From Clostridia bacterium (GTDB lineage Bacteria > Bacillota > Clostridia > RGIG7378): a stretch of 41,332 nucleotides of DNA. The stretch is from assembly GCA_017559445.1 (NCBI GenBank), contig JAFYSJ010000015.1, positions 1 to 41,332 of the forward strand, written 5' to 3'. Shown in pieces: positions 1 to 7,362 of this stretch. Made by a program: the position numbers and the translations under genes. Positions within the stretch are counted from its first letter, which is position 1; every line of letters begins with the position of its first letter. The notes beneath the pieces are model-generated. The model was not told the DNA's origin. It ran no database searches and saw only the letters and a program-made list of their open reading frames with translations.

Positions 1-1
1 T

Positions 2-487
2 AAATCCGCAGAATTCGGTGAAGTTCATCAGTTTCATATACATAGGTTATCTTCTCATTTTGCAGAAAAGATCGAATCTCTCTTTTCGATTGAAGACAGT
101 TTGGAATTGCAAAAAGAGATGATACGAAAATATTGCCTTTTGGTAAAAGAACACTCTTTAAAAAAATACTCCAATTTGGTTGGACGAGTTATTACGCTTA
201 TTTCTTATGATCTTTCTTCCGATCTATCTCTTAAAAATATCTCTGCCAATTTGAATGTCAATGCAAGTTATCTATCCGCAACTTTTAAGAAAGAATGCGG
301 GGAAACGCTAACAGATTACGTTCGCAGAAAACGGATGGAAAACGCTGCATATATCCTTACTCATACCGATAAGCAAATTCAAATCGTAGCCGAAGAATGT
401 GGTATCATAGATTTAAATTATTTTATTAAACTCTTTAAAAGACATTACGGCATGACACCAACACAATATAGAGCTACGATTACTTAA
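2..487 (+). CDS. AraC-family transcriptional regulator, C-terminal part (cut by left edge)
   Basis: The reading frame is open to the first base of the window, so this is the 3' part of a larger gene. A TTG at 101 could act as an internal start, but there is no convincing reason to prefer it. The last 100 residues form the double helix-turn-helix DNA-binding domain of AraC/XylS proteins: SLKNISANLNVNASYLSATFK is the first HTH, and IQIVAEECGIIDLNYFIKLFKRH with GMTPTQYR is the second HTH and family signature. The visible upstream part is helical and resembles linkers of AraC regulators with an N-terminal sensing domain outside the window. The target genes cannot be told. A terminator follows at 521. 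Confidence 0.88.
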   Translation, partial: KSAEFGEVHQFHIHRLSSHFAEKIESLFSIEDSLELQKEMIRKYCLLVKEHSLKKYSNLVGRVITLISYDLSSDLSLKNISANLNVNASYLSATFKKECGETLTDYVRRKRMENAAYILTHTDKQIQIVAEECGIIDLNYFIKLFKRHYGMTPTQYRATIT

Positions 488-520
488 CTGATTTGATTGT
501 AAATCATCAGCAATTAAGAT

Positions 521-564
521 AAAAACAGCAACAAAGACTTATTTCAAGTCTCCCTGCTGTTTTT
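521..564 (+). terminator. Rho-independent terminator of the AraC-type gene
   Basis: The arms AAAAACAGC (521-529) and GCTGTTTTT (556-564) pair, and an inner stem AAGACTT/AAGTCT closes on a 5-base loop. The A-tract on the left and T-tract on the right allow use from either strand. It lies 33 bases after the AraC stop and just before the converging TnpV remnant. Confidence 0.8.
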
Positions 565-565
565 G

Positions 566-715
566 TTACTTATAAATTATATCCTGATTTATGATTTCTG
601 TGGCTCTGCTGCGAATGTTGTTCATCCGAGCAAGCCATTCCATTTGGTTATCCACTTTTAACTGTTCGGTAATACCCTCTGCTTGTTTGAATTGCTTTAT
701 AAGTGTATCAAACAT
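566..715 (-). pseudogene. TnpV transposon protein, 3' remnant
   Basis: Read on the minus strand this gives 49 residues from an ATG at 715 to a TAA at 566. The stretch KQAEGITEQLKVDNQMEWL followed by ARMNNIRSRATEIIN matches, from memory, the C-terminal end of TnpV proteins carried by Tn4451-like integrative elements of Clostridia. Those proteins are normally about 110-120 residues. A stop codon lies in frame two codons before the ATG and no upstream TnpV sequence is present, so at least half of the gene is missing. It is most likely a deletion relic and not a functional gene. It lies between the AraC gene end and the tRNA cluster. Confidence 0.7.
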
Positions 716-748
716 TTCCTACATTATTTACAAAAGAATCGTAGGTGA

Positions 749-768
749 ATTTCGCACCAAGGCGAAAT
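749..768. repeat. Short perfect hairpin
   Basis: Seven-base arms ATTTCGC (749-755) and GCGAAAT (762-768) surround a 6-base loop. It sits between the TnpV remnant and a larger hairpin and may be part of the edge of a lost mobile element. No function is assigned. Confidence 0.5.
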
Positions 769-775
769 CCCATAG

Positions 776-826
776 CCAAAGGGAGACAACTTCCTTACGG
801 AGTGTCTCCCTTTGGAGGTCTTTTTT
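776..826 (+). terminator. Long perfect hairpin with T-run; orphan terminator or element end
   Basis: The 13-base arms CCAAAGGGAGACA (776-788) and TGTCTCCCTTTGG (803-815) match perfectly, and the loop can form a further short stem. A six-T run follows at 821-826, as in a strong plus-strand terminator. No plus-strand gene precedes it, because the AraC gene already ends at its own terminator. It may therefore be left over from a deleted mobile element. The stretch 569-848 holds no intact gene. Confidence 0.6.
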
Positions 827-849
827 AATGCAAAAGGATTTTATAAAAC

Positions 850-877
850 AAAAAATCCTGACGATTAAGTCAGGATT
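850..877 (-). terminator. Terminator of the tRNA operon
   Basis: On the minus strand the arms AATCCTGAC and GTCAGGATT form a perfect 9-base stem with a 6-base loop. A run of T follows (A at 850-855 on the plus strand). It begins four bases after the CCA end of tRNA-Lys. Confidence 0.85.
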
Positions 878-880
878 AAA

Positions 881-956
881 TGGTGCTCCATTGGAGATTC
901 GAACTCCAGACACCTTGATTAAAAGTCAAGTGCTCTGCCAACTGAGCTAATGGGGC
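881..956 (-). tRNA. tRNA-Lys (anticodon UUU)
   Basis: A 76-base cloverleaf including an encoded CCA. The anticodon stem CTTGA/TCAAG encloses the loop CTTTTAA with anticodon TTT, and the T arm TGGAG TTCGAAT CTCCA pairs perfectly. The acceptor 5' strand GCCCCAT and 3' strand ATGGAGC pair at six of seven positions; position 3-70 is a C-A mismatch. It is the last of three tRNAs in a minus-strand operon (His-Gln-Lys) and its 3' end faces the mobile-element remnant. Confidence 0.93.
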
Positions 957-964
957 GAAAAATA

Positions 965-1039
965 TGGCAGGGATGGCTGGATTCGGACCAGCGACTGCCA
1001 GAGTCAAAGTCTGGTGCCTTACCGCTTGGCTACACCCCT
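965..1039 (-). tRNA. tRNA-Gln (anticodon UUG)
   Basis: A 75-base cloverleaf with encoded CCA. The anticodon stem CCAGA/TCTGG encloses CTTTGAC, giving anticodon TTG. The acceptor AGGGGTG pairs with CATCCCT with one G-T wobble, and the discriminator base is G as expected for glutamine. It is the middle gene of the His-Gln-Lys operon, eight bases from tRNA-Lys. Confidence 0.94.
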
Positions 1040-1057
1040 ATTTTTGGGCAAAAAAAA

Positions 1058-1134
1058 TGGGGTGAGTGATGGGATTCGAACCCACGACATTCAGAGCCAC
1101 AATCTGACGCTCTACCAACTGAACTACACCCACC
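1058..1134 (-). tRNA. tRNA-His (anticodon GUG)
   Basis: A 77-base cloverleaf with encoded CCA. The anticodon stem TCAGA/TCTGA encloses TTGTGGC, giving anticodon GTG. The extra 5' G at position -1 facing C73, the identity element of histidine tRNAs, is encoded. It is the first gene of the tRNA operon, about 19 bases after the -10 box. Confidence 0.94.
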
Positions 1135-1152
1135 GCATTTCAAACGCTATAG

Positions 1153-1181
1153 ATAATACTCTAATAATTGTTGTTTGTCAA
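1153..1181 (-). promoter_or_regulatory. Sigma-A promoter of the tRNA operon
   Basis: On the minus strand a perfect -35 TTGACA (1176-1181) and a -10 TATTAT (1153-1158) are 17 bases apart. The predicted start lies about 12 bases before tRNA-His. Confidence 0.85.
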
Positions 1182-1236
1182 CAAATTTGAATCCATAAAT
1201 TTAGTAAAATTTTTGGACAAACTTAGACATAGATAA

Positions 1237-1272
1237 ATAAAAGTCCTATTCATAATTTATATAAATAGGACC
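1237..1272 (-). terminator. Terminator after prfB
   Basis: On the minus strand the arms GTCCTATT and AATAGGAC (1243-1250 and 1264-1271) form a hairpin followed by TTTTATTT. It lies 10 bases after the prfB stop codon. Confidence 0.75.
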
Positions 1273-1281
1273 GTAAAATCT

Positions 1282-2400
1282 TTATTTAATAAGTGTACCG
1301 TTAGCCTGTGCAGAAAGGTATGCGTTGATGAATCCATCAATTTTACCATCCATTACAGTATTAACTGTACCCTCTTCGTAATTAGTTCTGTGGTCCTTTA
1401 CCAATGTATAAGGACAGAATACGTAAGAACGAATCTGGCTACCCCAGGCAATTTCCAAAGATACGCCCTTGAGTTCATCAATTGTATCCTTGTGCTCTCT
1501 TTCCTTAAGTTCAAAGAGTTTAGCCTCCAACATTTTCATAGCAGTAGCTCTGTTCTGAACCTGAGATCTCTCAGTCTGACAAGAAACTACGATACCTGTT
1601 GGAACGTGAGTAATACGTACAGCAGAATCTGTCTTGTTAACCTTCTGACCACCAGAACCGCTGGATCTATAAGTATCAACCTGAAGGTCTGCTGGATTAA
1701 TGTCAATCTTGATGCTATCGTCAAGCTCAGGCATTACCTCTAAAGCTGCAAAGGATGTGTGACGTCTACCTGCGGAATCAAATGGTGAAATGCGTACGAG
1801 ACGATGAATGCCCTTTTCGGATCTCAAAAATCCATATGCATTAGTTCCTTCGATCATAAGAGAAGCGCTCTTAACGCCAGCATCTTCGCCGTCAAGCCAA
1901 TCAAGAACCTTAACCTTAAAGCCGTGTCTCTCTCCCCATCTAGAGTACATACGAACAAGCATTCCTGTCCAGTCCATAGCCTCTGTACCACCGGCACCAG
2001 CATGGAATGTAATAATAGCGTTATTTGCGTCGTACTGTCCTGTAAGAAGTGTAGAAAGCTTAACTTCATCAAACTTCTCTCTAAGAGCTGTAAGTTCCTG
2101 TCCAATCTCGTCAACCATGGACTGATCGTCTTCCATCTCTGCAAGTTCGATCATAACGTCCAAGTCATCTACTCTGGATTCCATATCCTTCTGCACATCG
2201 AGCTTGTCCTTTAATGTCTTAGCCTTAGCCAAAATGGACTGCGCTCTGTCTGGATCATCCCAGAAGTTAGGCTCAGCTGCTGTATGCTCTAACTCATCTA
2301 CCTTATCCTGCATGGCCTCCAAATCCATGGATGACCCCATAAGTTCAATATCTGCTCTGAGAACCTGCAGGTCTTGTTTGTACTTGTCAATTTCAAGCAT
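1282..2400 (-). CDS. prfB: Peptide chain release factor 2 (RF2)
   Basis: RF2 recognises UAA and UGA stop codons and releases the nascent chain. The 372 residues are full length. The codon-recognition tripeptide SPF is at 205-207, and the peptidyl-hydrolysis motif GGQ is at 250-252 within SGSGGQKVNKTDSAVRI. The start at 2400 follows a GGAG-type site and gives the usual N-terminus. In many bacteria prfB carries a programmed +1 frameshift with an in-frame UGA near codon 25. Here the corresponding stretch reads straight through as MGSSMDLE (residues 21-28), so that autoregulation is absent. The DivIVA-like gene lies 18 bases upstream, so the two are probably cotranscribed. Confidence 0.97.
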   Translation of the reverse strand: MLEIDKYKQDLQVLRADIELMGSSMDLEAMQDKVDELEHTAAEPNFWDDPDRAQSILAKAKTLKDKLDVQKDMESRVDDLDVMIELAEMEDDQSMVDEIGQELTALREKFDEVKLSTLLTGQYDANNAIITFHAGAGGTEAMDWTGMLVRMYSRWGERHGFKVKVLDWLDGEDAGVKSASLMIEGTNAYGFLRSEKGIHRLVRISPFDSAGRRHTSFAALEVMPELDDSIKIDINPADLQVDTYRSSGSGGQKVNKTDSAVRITHVPTGIVVSCQTERSQVQNRATAMKMLEAKLFELKEREHKDTIDELKGVSLEIAWGSQIRSYVFCPYTLVKDHRTNYEEGTVNTVMDGKIDGFINAYLSAQANGTLIK

Positions 2401-2418
2401 TGTTTTGCTCCGTTCAAA

Positions 2419-2772
2419 TTAATCATGTTGTAAGCGATCGATATCGCTTTTAAGCCTTAGAATAGCCCTTTCGGCACTCTCTAATAGTTCCATATTGTGA
2501 CAGCGTATTAAGTCATTCTCTTGCCTTATAGCCAAACTCTCAAGTTCAGCTTGTGAAATAATAGCTTGAGCCTTAATCTCCGCATCGAGAATAATTGCTT
2601 TAGCTCTAAGTTCAGCTTGAATCTCAGCTTCTGATAAAACTCTACCAAGAATACGTTCATTATCCTCTAAAACGCGTTCTGTTTCGTCGAAAATTGTCGA
2701 TAGATAAGATGTGACATCTCGCTTGTTAAAGCCCCAAATGGACATTTTGAACCTGCGAATGCCTTTAGCCAT
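2419..2772 (-). CDS. Small DivIVA-like coiled-coil protein
   Basis: The 117-residue protein begins with a short region, FKMSIWGFNKRDVTSYLSTI (residues 8-27), resembling the membrane-binding N-terminal segment of DivIVA/GpsB proteins (FxGYxxxEVxxFL). The rest is predicted continuous helix rich in E, A, I and L with a near-repeat of the type EAEIQAELRAKA / DAEIKAQAIISQAE, typical of a coiled coil. DivIVA-family proteins mark curved membrane and organise division or wall synthesis. Here the protein is shorter than DivIVA and its partner is unknown. It precedes prfB, with its own likely promoter at 2810-2838. Membership of the wider family is likely; the exact role is not known. Confidence 0.7.
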   Translation of the reverse strand: MAKGIRRFKMSIWGFNKRDVTSYLSTIFDETERVLEDNERILGRVLSEAEIQAELRAKAIILDAEIKAQAIISQAELESLAIRQENDLIRCHNMELLESAERAILRLKSDIDRLQHD

Positions 2773-2809
2773 CTAATTACCTCAAGTCTTAGAATTAAAG
2801 CGCTGAAAC

Positions 2810-2843
2810 ATTATATTATCCTTGTTCCATATTTACAAGGATA
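2810..2843 (-). promoter_or_regulatory. Promoter of divIVA-like/prfB with overlapping inverted repeat
   Basis: On the minus strand -35 TTGTAA (2833-2838) and -10 TATAAT (2810-2815) are 17 bases apart. A perfect inverted repeat TATCCTTG/CAAGGATA (2817-2824 and 2836-2843) overlaps the -35 and fills much of the spacer. It could be an operator, or the weak hairpin end of the upstream transcript, since no T-run follows. Confidence 0.6.
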
Positions 2844-2858
2844 GTTTCGACAGATTAT

Positions 2859-3281
2859 TTAAAACTTAAAGAGGTTGAGACCTGTAACTTCCTCATCCTT
2901 AAATCTATCAATCTTGCCATTAATAACGTCAATTACCATTTCGCATGTTGCGCATACAACAGCCTCATTTAAGTGTCCGCCATATACAACACCACTCTTG
3001 TCACCTGCGCTAAAGTGAAGGTGAATGTATGGAAGGTCGTTCATTGTTGTAACTGTTCCATAAAGGGATGTAATCTCGTACTCGCCTCTAAATTCATTAG
3101 AATAGTATTTCTTTTCCTCTACACTATAAACGCCAACCTTGAAATAGCCAACAGCACCAAGAGCAGATACTGAAGCCAAGGAAATATTCTCCTTCTTAAC
3201 AACTTCCATAAGGTTAGAGATGATTTCCTCTCCTCTATCTATTCTTACTAACAATTTGTCGCCAAATCTACAATATTCCAT
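2859..3281 (-). CDS. PPC/DUF296-domain protein
   Basis: The 140 residues form a single PPC (plants and prokaryotes conserved, DUF296) domain. Family marks include the early motif ASVSALGAVGYFKVGVY, the metal-site stretch LPYIHLHFSAGD (about 84-95), and GGHL followed by a predicted strand. Bacterial members are small trimeric proteins related to the domain of plant AT-hook DNA-binding proteins; their role in bacteria is poorly known and DNA binding is not proven. The start follows a good ribosome site (AAGGAG). It is the last gene of a minus-strand run trkA-trkH-esterase-PPC, 10 bases after the esterase. Confidence 0.85.
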   Translation of the reverse strand: MEYCRFGDKLLVRIDRGEEIISNLMEVVKKENISLASVSALGAVGYFKVGVYSVEEKKYYSNEFRGEYEITSLYGTVTTMNDLPYIHLHFSAGDKSGVVYGGHLNEAVVCATCEMVIDVINGKIDRFKDEEVTGLNLFKF

Positions 3282-3291
3282 GTTTAACTCC

Positions 3292-4347
3292 TTAATATTT
3301 AATATTTTCTATGATGTAGTCAGTCAAAAGCTTGCTGGCCTTAATATATGTCTTGTGTGTCGGGTGATATCCTGTGGAATATCCATCTTCAGGCTTCTGG
3401 ACATCAAACTTTATTGAAGAAATATTATTGTCTAAAGTCTCTTCTGCATAAAGTCTAACAGCCTTTACAACTGCTGGATAGAGTGAATCTCCCATTATAC
3501 CTAAAGAGCAAATAATTGGCGCATTAGGGTACTTGCTACGCACTACCTTAAGGAATTCAATGTACTTGGTAGAAAACAAATCTGCCCTGTTTACATGGTC
3601 CTTAACATATGTTGCATCGTTTGTTCCAAGATTTATTACTACAATGTCAGGCTCTTTAGAGAAATCCCATTTAATATTTGAGATAGAAAAATCACCATTT
3701 GTCCCCATGGACCATCCAACTTTGTCGTATATTGGAGGTAAAATGTCAGGATGAGGTGTATCGCTCTCTGTATATCCAGAAATAATGCCATATCCACTGT
3801 AAGAAACCATGCTGTAGTCGCAGTTCAATGCTTTTGCAGTCAAATATGCATAGGATTTTCTAAAATCTTCAGTTGCAGTAGTGAATTTAGATGTTGGATC
3901 TTCATTGTCTACGCCATATCCACATGTAATTGAATCTCCAATGAACTCGATTAGCTTGTCCTTATGTAGAGTAGGTGTAACCTCTGCTCCACTTTCTACA
4001 GTAATTGAACTAATTCCTATTGTTGACTGAGCGCATTCAGATACCTTAATCACTCTTACTATGTAAGAATCATTGAAACCTTCATGAGCAACGACATATT
4101 CAGGCTCATCCAAAACACGATCAACAATTAGTTCATCATTTACATAGACCGCAAATCTTGCCCTGTGGGGTTCAGACACATACATGGAGTCAGCAACTAG
4201 GGATACGCTAACAGAGCCCTTAGAGACAACAAATTCTACTCCAGAGCCAGACAAACCAAGCCATCTTGTATTATTTGCATCTAAGCATGTACGTCCGATA
4301 GTTCTAACCTTTGAATCTATTGGTTTAAATAAAATCTTTTGTGTCAT
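3292..4347 (-). CDS. SGNH/GDSL esterase, CE2-like
   Basis: The 351 residues have two parts. An N-terminal beta-rich domain (about 1-125) is followed by an SGNH hydrolase domain with the nucleophile motif FIGDSIT (Ser139), the GTND block (241-244) and a late GYHPTHK motif (His328). The layout is that of family CE2 carbohydrate esterases, which remove acetyl groups from polysaccharides, and Ser139-His328 would be the catalytic pair. No signal peptide is visible, so the enzyme appears cytoplasmic. Its ATG lies one base after the trkH stop, which implies coupled translation with the potassium transporter, an unusual pairing. The substrate is unknown. Confidence 0.85.
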   Translation of the reverse strand: MTQKILFKPIDSKVRTIGRTCLDANNTRWLGLSGSGVEFVVSKGSVSVSLVADSMYVSEPHRARFAVYVNDELIVDRVLDEPEYVVAHEGFNDSYIVRVIKVSECAQSTIGISSITVESGAEVTPTLHKDKLIEFIGDSITCGYGVDNEDPTSKFTTATEDFRKSYAYLTAKALNCDYSMVSYSGYGIISGYTESDTPHPDILPPIYDKVGWSMGTNGDFSISNIKWDFSKEPDIVVINLGTNDATYVKDHVNRADLFSTKYIEFLKVVRSKYPNAPIICSLGIMGDSLYPAVVKAVRLYAEETLDNNISSIKFDVQKPEDGYSTGYHPTHKTYIKASKLLTDYIIENIKY

Positions 4348-4348
4348 A

Positions 4349-5890
4349 TTAGAATTTTTTCCAAGCCTTAGGGTTAAACAAAATGAGAACAGGCAAAATT
4401 TCTAGTCTACCAATAAGCATGGTAAGAGTAAGCAATGCCTTGGAAAGCATTGTGTATCCAGAGAAACTACCATATGCGCCCACTGCCTCAAAACCAGGAC
4501 CAATATTAGACATACATGAAATTGCAGCAGTCAAATTACTAAACAGGCCATGCTTAACGGTGTATGTGCCTGCGTCGGAAACATATGTAACTGTCTGACC
4601 ATTAATTGGATCTAGACAAAGCAAGAATACAACTGCAATCAACATGAAAAAATAAAGAGTAAAGAACGCAAATACGCCGTTTACTGTCTTATCCTCCATG
4701 ATTTTGCCCTCAAGTTTAGTCTTAGGAACATATCTTGGGTTAATGAGTTTTCGGATGTTGATATAAGATCCCTTTAGTGCAATAACAATTCTAGATGTTT
4801 TGGTACCACCAGCAGTTGAACCTGCCATACCACCAATAATCATTAAGATTATAAGAGTTGCAACTGCAGGCATAGGCCACAAATTAAAGTCTGTGGAAGA
4901 GAATCCTGTTGTCGTACCAATAGATGCAACTTGGAAAAGTGTATGTCTAAAGGCTTCCTCTATAGTGTAATTCTGAGGATATACATTAGGATAAAGAACT
5001 AAGGAACCAAAAATAATGGCAATTGCTAAAATAACAATCAAGCCATAAGTTCTAAATTCCTCACTCTTAAACACAGCCCTTGCCTGTCCAATAAGGATCA
5101 AATAGTAAAGGCTGAAGTTAACACCAAACAAAATTAAGAAAATAGCAATTACGTACTGTGAGAATGGATTAAAAAGCTCCATGCTACCAGGAATAAATCC
5201 AAATCCACCTGTACCTGCGCTGCCAATTGCAGTTAATGCGCTGAAGAAAACCTTTTCGTTTTCGTATCCAGGAATTGGCTTATCAAAGAGCAATATTACA
5301 AACTCCAAAATAGTTAAACCAAGATAAATAAGGTACAAAATTCTAGTTGTAACCTTCATTTTAGATACAATTTTACCTACCTGGGGTCCTGGCGATTCAG
5401 CTCTCAAAAGATGCATGGAAGAACCTTCATTACTCTCAGGAATAAAGATAAGTACGAATACCAGAATACCCATACCACCAATCCAGTGAGAGAAACTGCG
5501 CCAAAACAATGTAGAATGGCAAAGTGCTGTTATGTCATCCACAATACTTGCGCCAGTTGTGGTGAATCCTGACATAATCTCAAAACATGCGTCTATGTAA
5601 TTTGGAATATCTCCGTTAATAACAAAGGGCAATGCACCAAAGAGTGTCATAACAATCCATCCAAAAGCAACCAGGGCAAAGCCTTCCTTTTGGTAAAGGG
5701 TGTTACGAGACACCTTAGGCAGCTGAATAAGAGAACCAATAATAGCAAGCAATGCAGCCGGAATAACAAAGGCAAGCACATTTCTAAGGGATTCTCTATA
5801 AATTAAGGACACAATAATAGGAGCAACCATCAAGATGCTCTCTAAAATCATTATTTTACCTAAAATTTTGCCAAGTTTTTTGAAATTCAT
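4349..5890 (-). CDS. trkH: Trk/Ktr-type potassium transporter membrane subunit
   Basis: The 513-residue protein has 8-10 hydrophobic segments and the four pore-loop filters of the TrkH/KtrB family: GFTTTGAS, IGSAGTGGFGF, IGTTTGFSST and NIGPGFEAVG. It forms the pore for potassium entry, gated by the cytosolic TrkA/KtrA ring. Its start lies 9 bases after the trkA stop (AGGAC site), so the pair is an operon. At 513 residues it is slightly longer than typical KtrB, as usual for TrkH-like proteins of Clostridia. Confidence 0.95.
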   Translation of the reverse strand: MNFKKLGKILGKIMILESILMVAPIIVSLIYRESLRNVLAFVIPAALLAIIGSLIQLPKVSRNTLYQKEGFALVAFGWIVMTLFGALPFVINGDIPNYIDACFEIMSGFTTTGASIVDDITALCHSTLFWRSFSHWIGGMGILVFVLIFIPESNEGSSMHLLRAESPGPQVGKIVSKMKVTTRILYLIYLGLTILEFVILLFDKPIPGYENEKVFFSALTAIGSAGTGGFGFIPGSMELFNPFSQYVIAIFLILFGVNFSLYYLILIGQARAVFKSEEFRTYGLIVILAIAIIFGSLVLYPNVYPQNYTIEEAFRHTLFQVASIGTTTGFSSTDFNLWPMPAVATLIILMIIGGMAGSTAGGTKTSRIVIALKGSYINIRKLINPRYVPKTKLEGKIMEDKTVNGVFAFFTLYFFMLIAVVFLLCLDPINGQTVTYVSDAGTYTVKHGLFSNLTAAISCMSNIGPGFEAVGAYGSFSGYTMLSKALLTLTMLIGRLEILPVLILFNPKAWKKF

Positions 5891-5899
5891 GGTCTAGTC

Positions 5900-7255
5900 C
5901 TATTGGAAAATATCGCTCAAATCGTTGAAGTTCTTATGTGTTGTTACAACGATTACATTGTCGCCCTGCAAAATAACAGAATTACCATCTGGGATAATTA
6001 CGTCATTTTTACGATTAATACATGCTATAAGGCAATTCTTTTTGAGTTTAAGCTGTTTAAGTGGAGTGTTGTAGAACTTCTCCTCTGTCTTAGCTGCAAA
6101 TTCAAGAGCCTCAACCTCGTTATTAACAAGTCTATAAAGTGTAAGTACATTACTACCACGGCTGTTGTCCAAGGCTCTAATGTAGCTAATAACTCTGTCA
6201 GCCACAACTTCCTTAGGAGAAACTGTGTTCTTAATTCCAAGAGTATCGAGCATGTGGTAAAGGTCCTCGTTCTTAATCTGAGTAATAGTCTTCTTTACCT
6301 TCATTCTATTAGAAAACATGGAAACAATCATGTTCTCTTCGTCAATATTTGTAAGAGCAACAAAAGCATCCATGGCTTCAATACCCTCTTCGATAAGGAT
6401 ATCGTGCTGCGTGCCATTTCCGTGTACAACTGTAGCCTTAGAAAGGTTTTCTGCCATCTTTTCGGCAGTATCCTTGTCTCCCACAATGAGCTTAGTATTA
6501 AACTTCTTCCTAGAAAGCTCATCTGCCAAATAATATGCACTCATGCCGTTACCAACGATCATGATGTTCTTAAGTGGAGATTTAATAAGCTTAGCCTCGG
6601 ACAAAAATCTAGAAAGTGAGTTTGCGTCAGATGTAAAGTTAATCCTATCGCCTTCCTGAATAACAAATGAACCGGAAGGAATGATTATCTGAGCACCTCT
6701 CTGAACAGCACAAATAAGAACTCTAGTTGTAAGCTTTTTGCTCAAAGTAATAAGACTTTCGCCAATAAGAGAGCAACCAGCATCAACTTCAACTTCAACA
6801 AGCAAGGCCTTGCCCTTAGCAAAGTGCTCAACCTGTGCAACGGCTGACAAGTTAATAAGGTTAAATACTTCCTGGGCAAGTTCCTTCTCAGGGTTAATGA
6901 TCATGGAAAGGCCAAGTTCCTCTCTCATACCAATAACCTGCTGACGATATTCAGGATTACGAACTCTAGCAATTGTGTTCTTAGCTCCAACCTTCTTAGC
7001 AGTAAGACATGCTAAAATGTTAACCTCATCGCTCTTGGTGAGGGCAATAACTAAATCTGCATCTTTAACATGGGCTTCCTGTTGGATTGCCATACATGCG
7101 CCATTACCAACAACGCCGTATACATCGTACTTCTCAATAAGACTCTGAATCTTGTCGTTGTTATCATCAATAATTGTAATGGTATGATTGTCATCGGCAA
7201 GGGACTTCAAAATAGTCCTACCAATAGTACCAAGTCCAATAATTACTATGTTCAT
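5900..7255 (-). CDS. trkA: Trk system potassium uptake regulatory protein TrkA
   Basis: The 451 residues hold two RCK_N plus RCK_C units. The first Rossmann motif is IIGLGTIG (G7, G9, G12) and the second is IVGNGMSAYYLADEL (from about 230). RCK_N domains bind NAD(H) or adenine nucleotides and RCK_C domains are known cyclic-di-AMP sites in several Firmicutes potassium transporters. It assembles under TrkH and controls gating. It is the first gene of the trkA-trkH-esterase-PPC run, with a promoter-like region at 7277-7302. Confidence 0.95.
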   Translation of the reverse strand: MNIVIIGLGTIGRTILKSLADDNHTITIIDDNNDKIQSLIEKYDVYGVVGNGACMAIQQEAHVKDADLVIALTKSDEVNILACLTAKKVGAKNTIARVRNPEYRQQVIGMREELGLSMIINPEKELAQEVFNLINLSAVAQVEHFAKGKALLVEVEVDAGCSLIGESLITLSKKLTTRVLICAVQRGAQIIIPSGSFVIQEGDRINFTSDANSLSRFLSEAKLIKSPLKNIMIVGNGMSAYYLADELSRKKFNTKLIVGDKDTAEKMAENLSKATVVHGNGTQHDILIEEGIEAMDAFVALTNIDEENMIVSMFSNRMKVKKTITQIKNEDLYHMLDTLGIKNTVSPKEVVADRVISYIRALDNSRGSNVLTLYRLVNNEVEALEFAAKTEEKFYNTPLKQLKLKKNCLIACINRKNDVIIPDGNSVILQGDNVIVVTTHKNFNDLSDIFQ

Positions 7256-7276
7256 ACAATATCTCCGTATAAAACA

Positions 7277-7302
7277 AATTCTAGGAATTTAGAATTATTA
7301 TA
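7277..7302 (-). promoter_or_regulatory. trkA -10 box followed by inverted repeat
   Basis: On the minus strand a TATAAT (7297-7302) is followed directly by the perfect inverted repeat AATTCTA/TAGAATT (7290-7296 and 7277-7283, 6-base loop), which would cover the transcription start. The -35 is poor. The repeat could be an operator or an mRNA hairpin. Confidence 0.45.
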
Positions 7303-7321
7303 CACCTATGTTTAGATAAAG

Positions 7322-7351
7322 AAAAGGAAGGAGAATTTTACCTCTCCTTCC
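7322..7351 (-). terminator. Terminator after the 7363-8205 lipoprotein gene
   Basis: On the minus strand GGAAGGAGA and TCTCCTTCC (7343-7351 and 7326-7334) form a 9-base stem followed by TTTTC. It separates the lipoprotein gene from the trkA promoter. Confidence 0.8.
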
Positions 7352-7362
7352 GAATTTTACAA

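Noticed and set aside
591-950. Plus-strand frame of 119 codons
   Set aside because: It runs through the TnpV remnant, two hairpins and into tRNA-Lys; no coding signs.
2300-2345. Programmed frameshift in prfB
   Set aside because: No in-frame UGA is present; the gene reads in one frame from 2400 to 1282.
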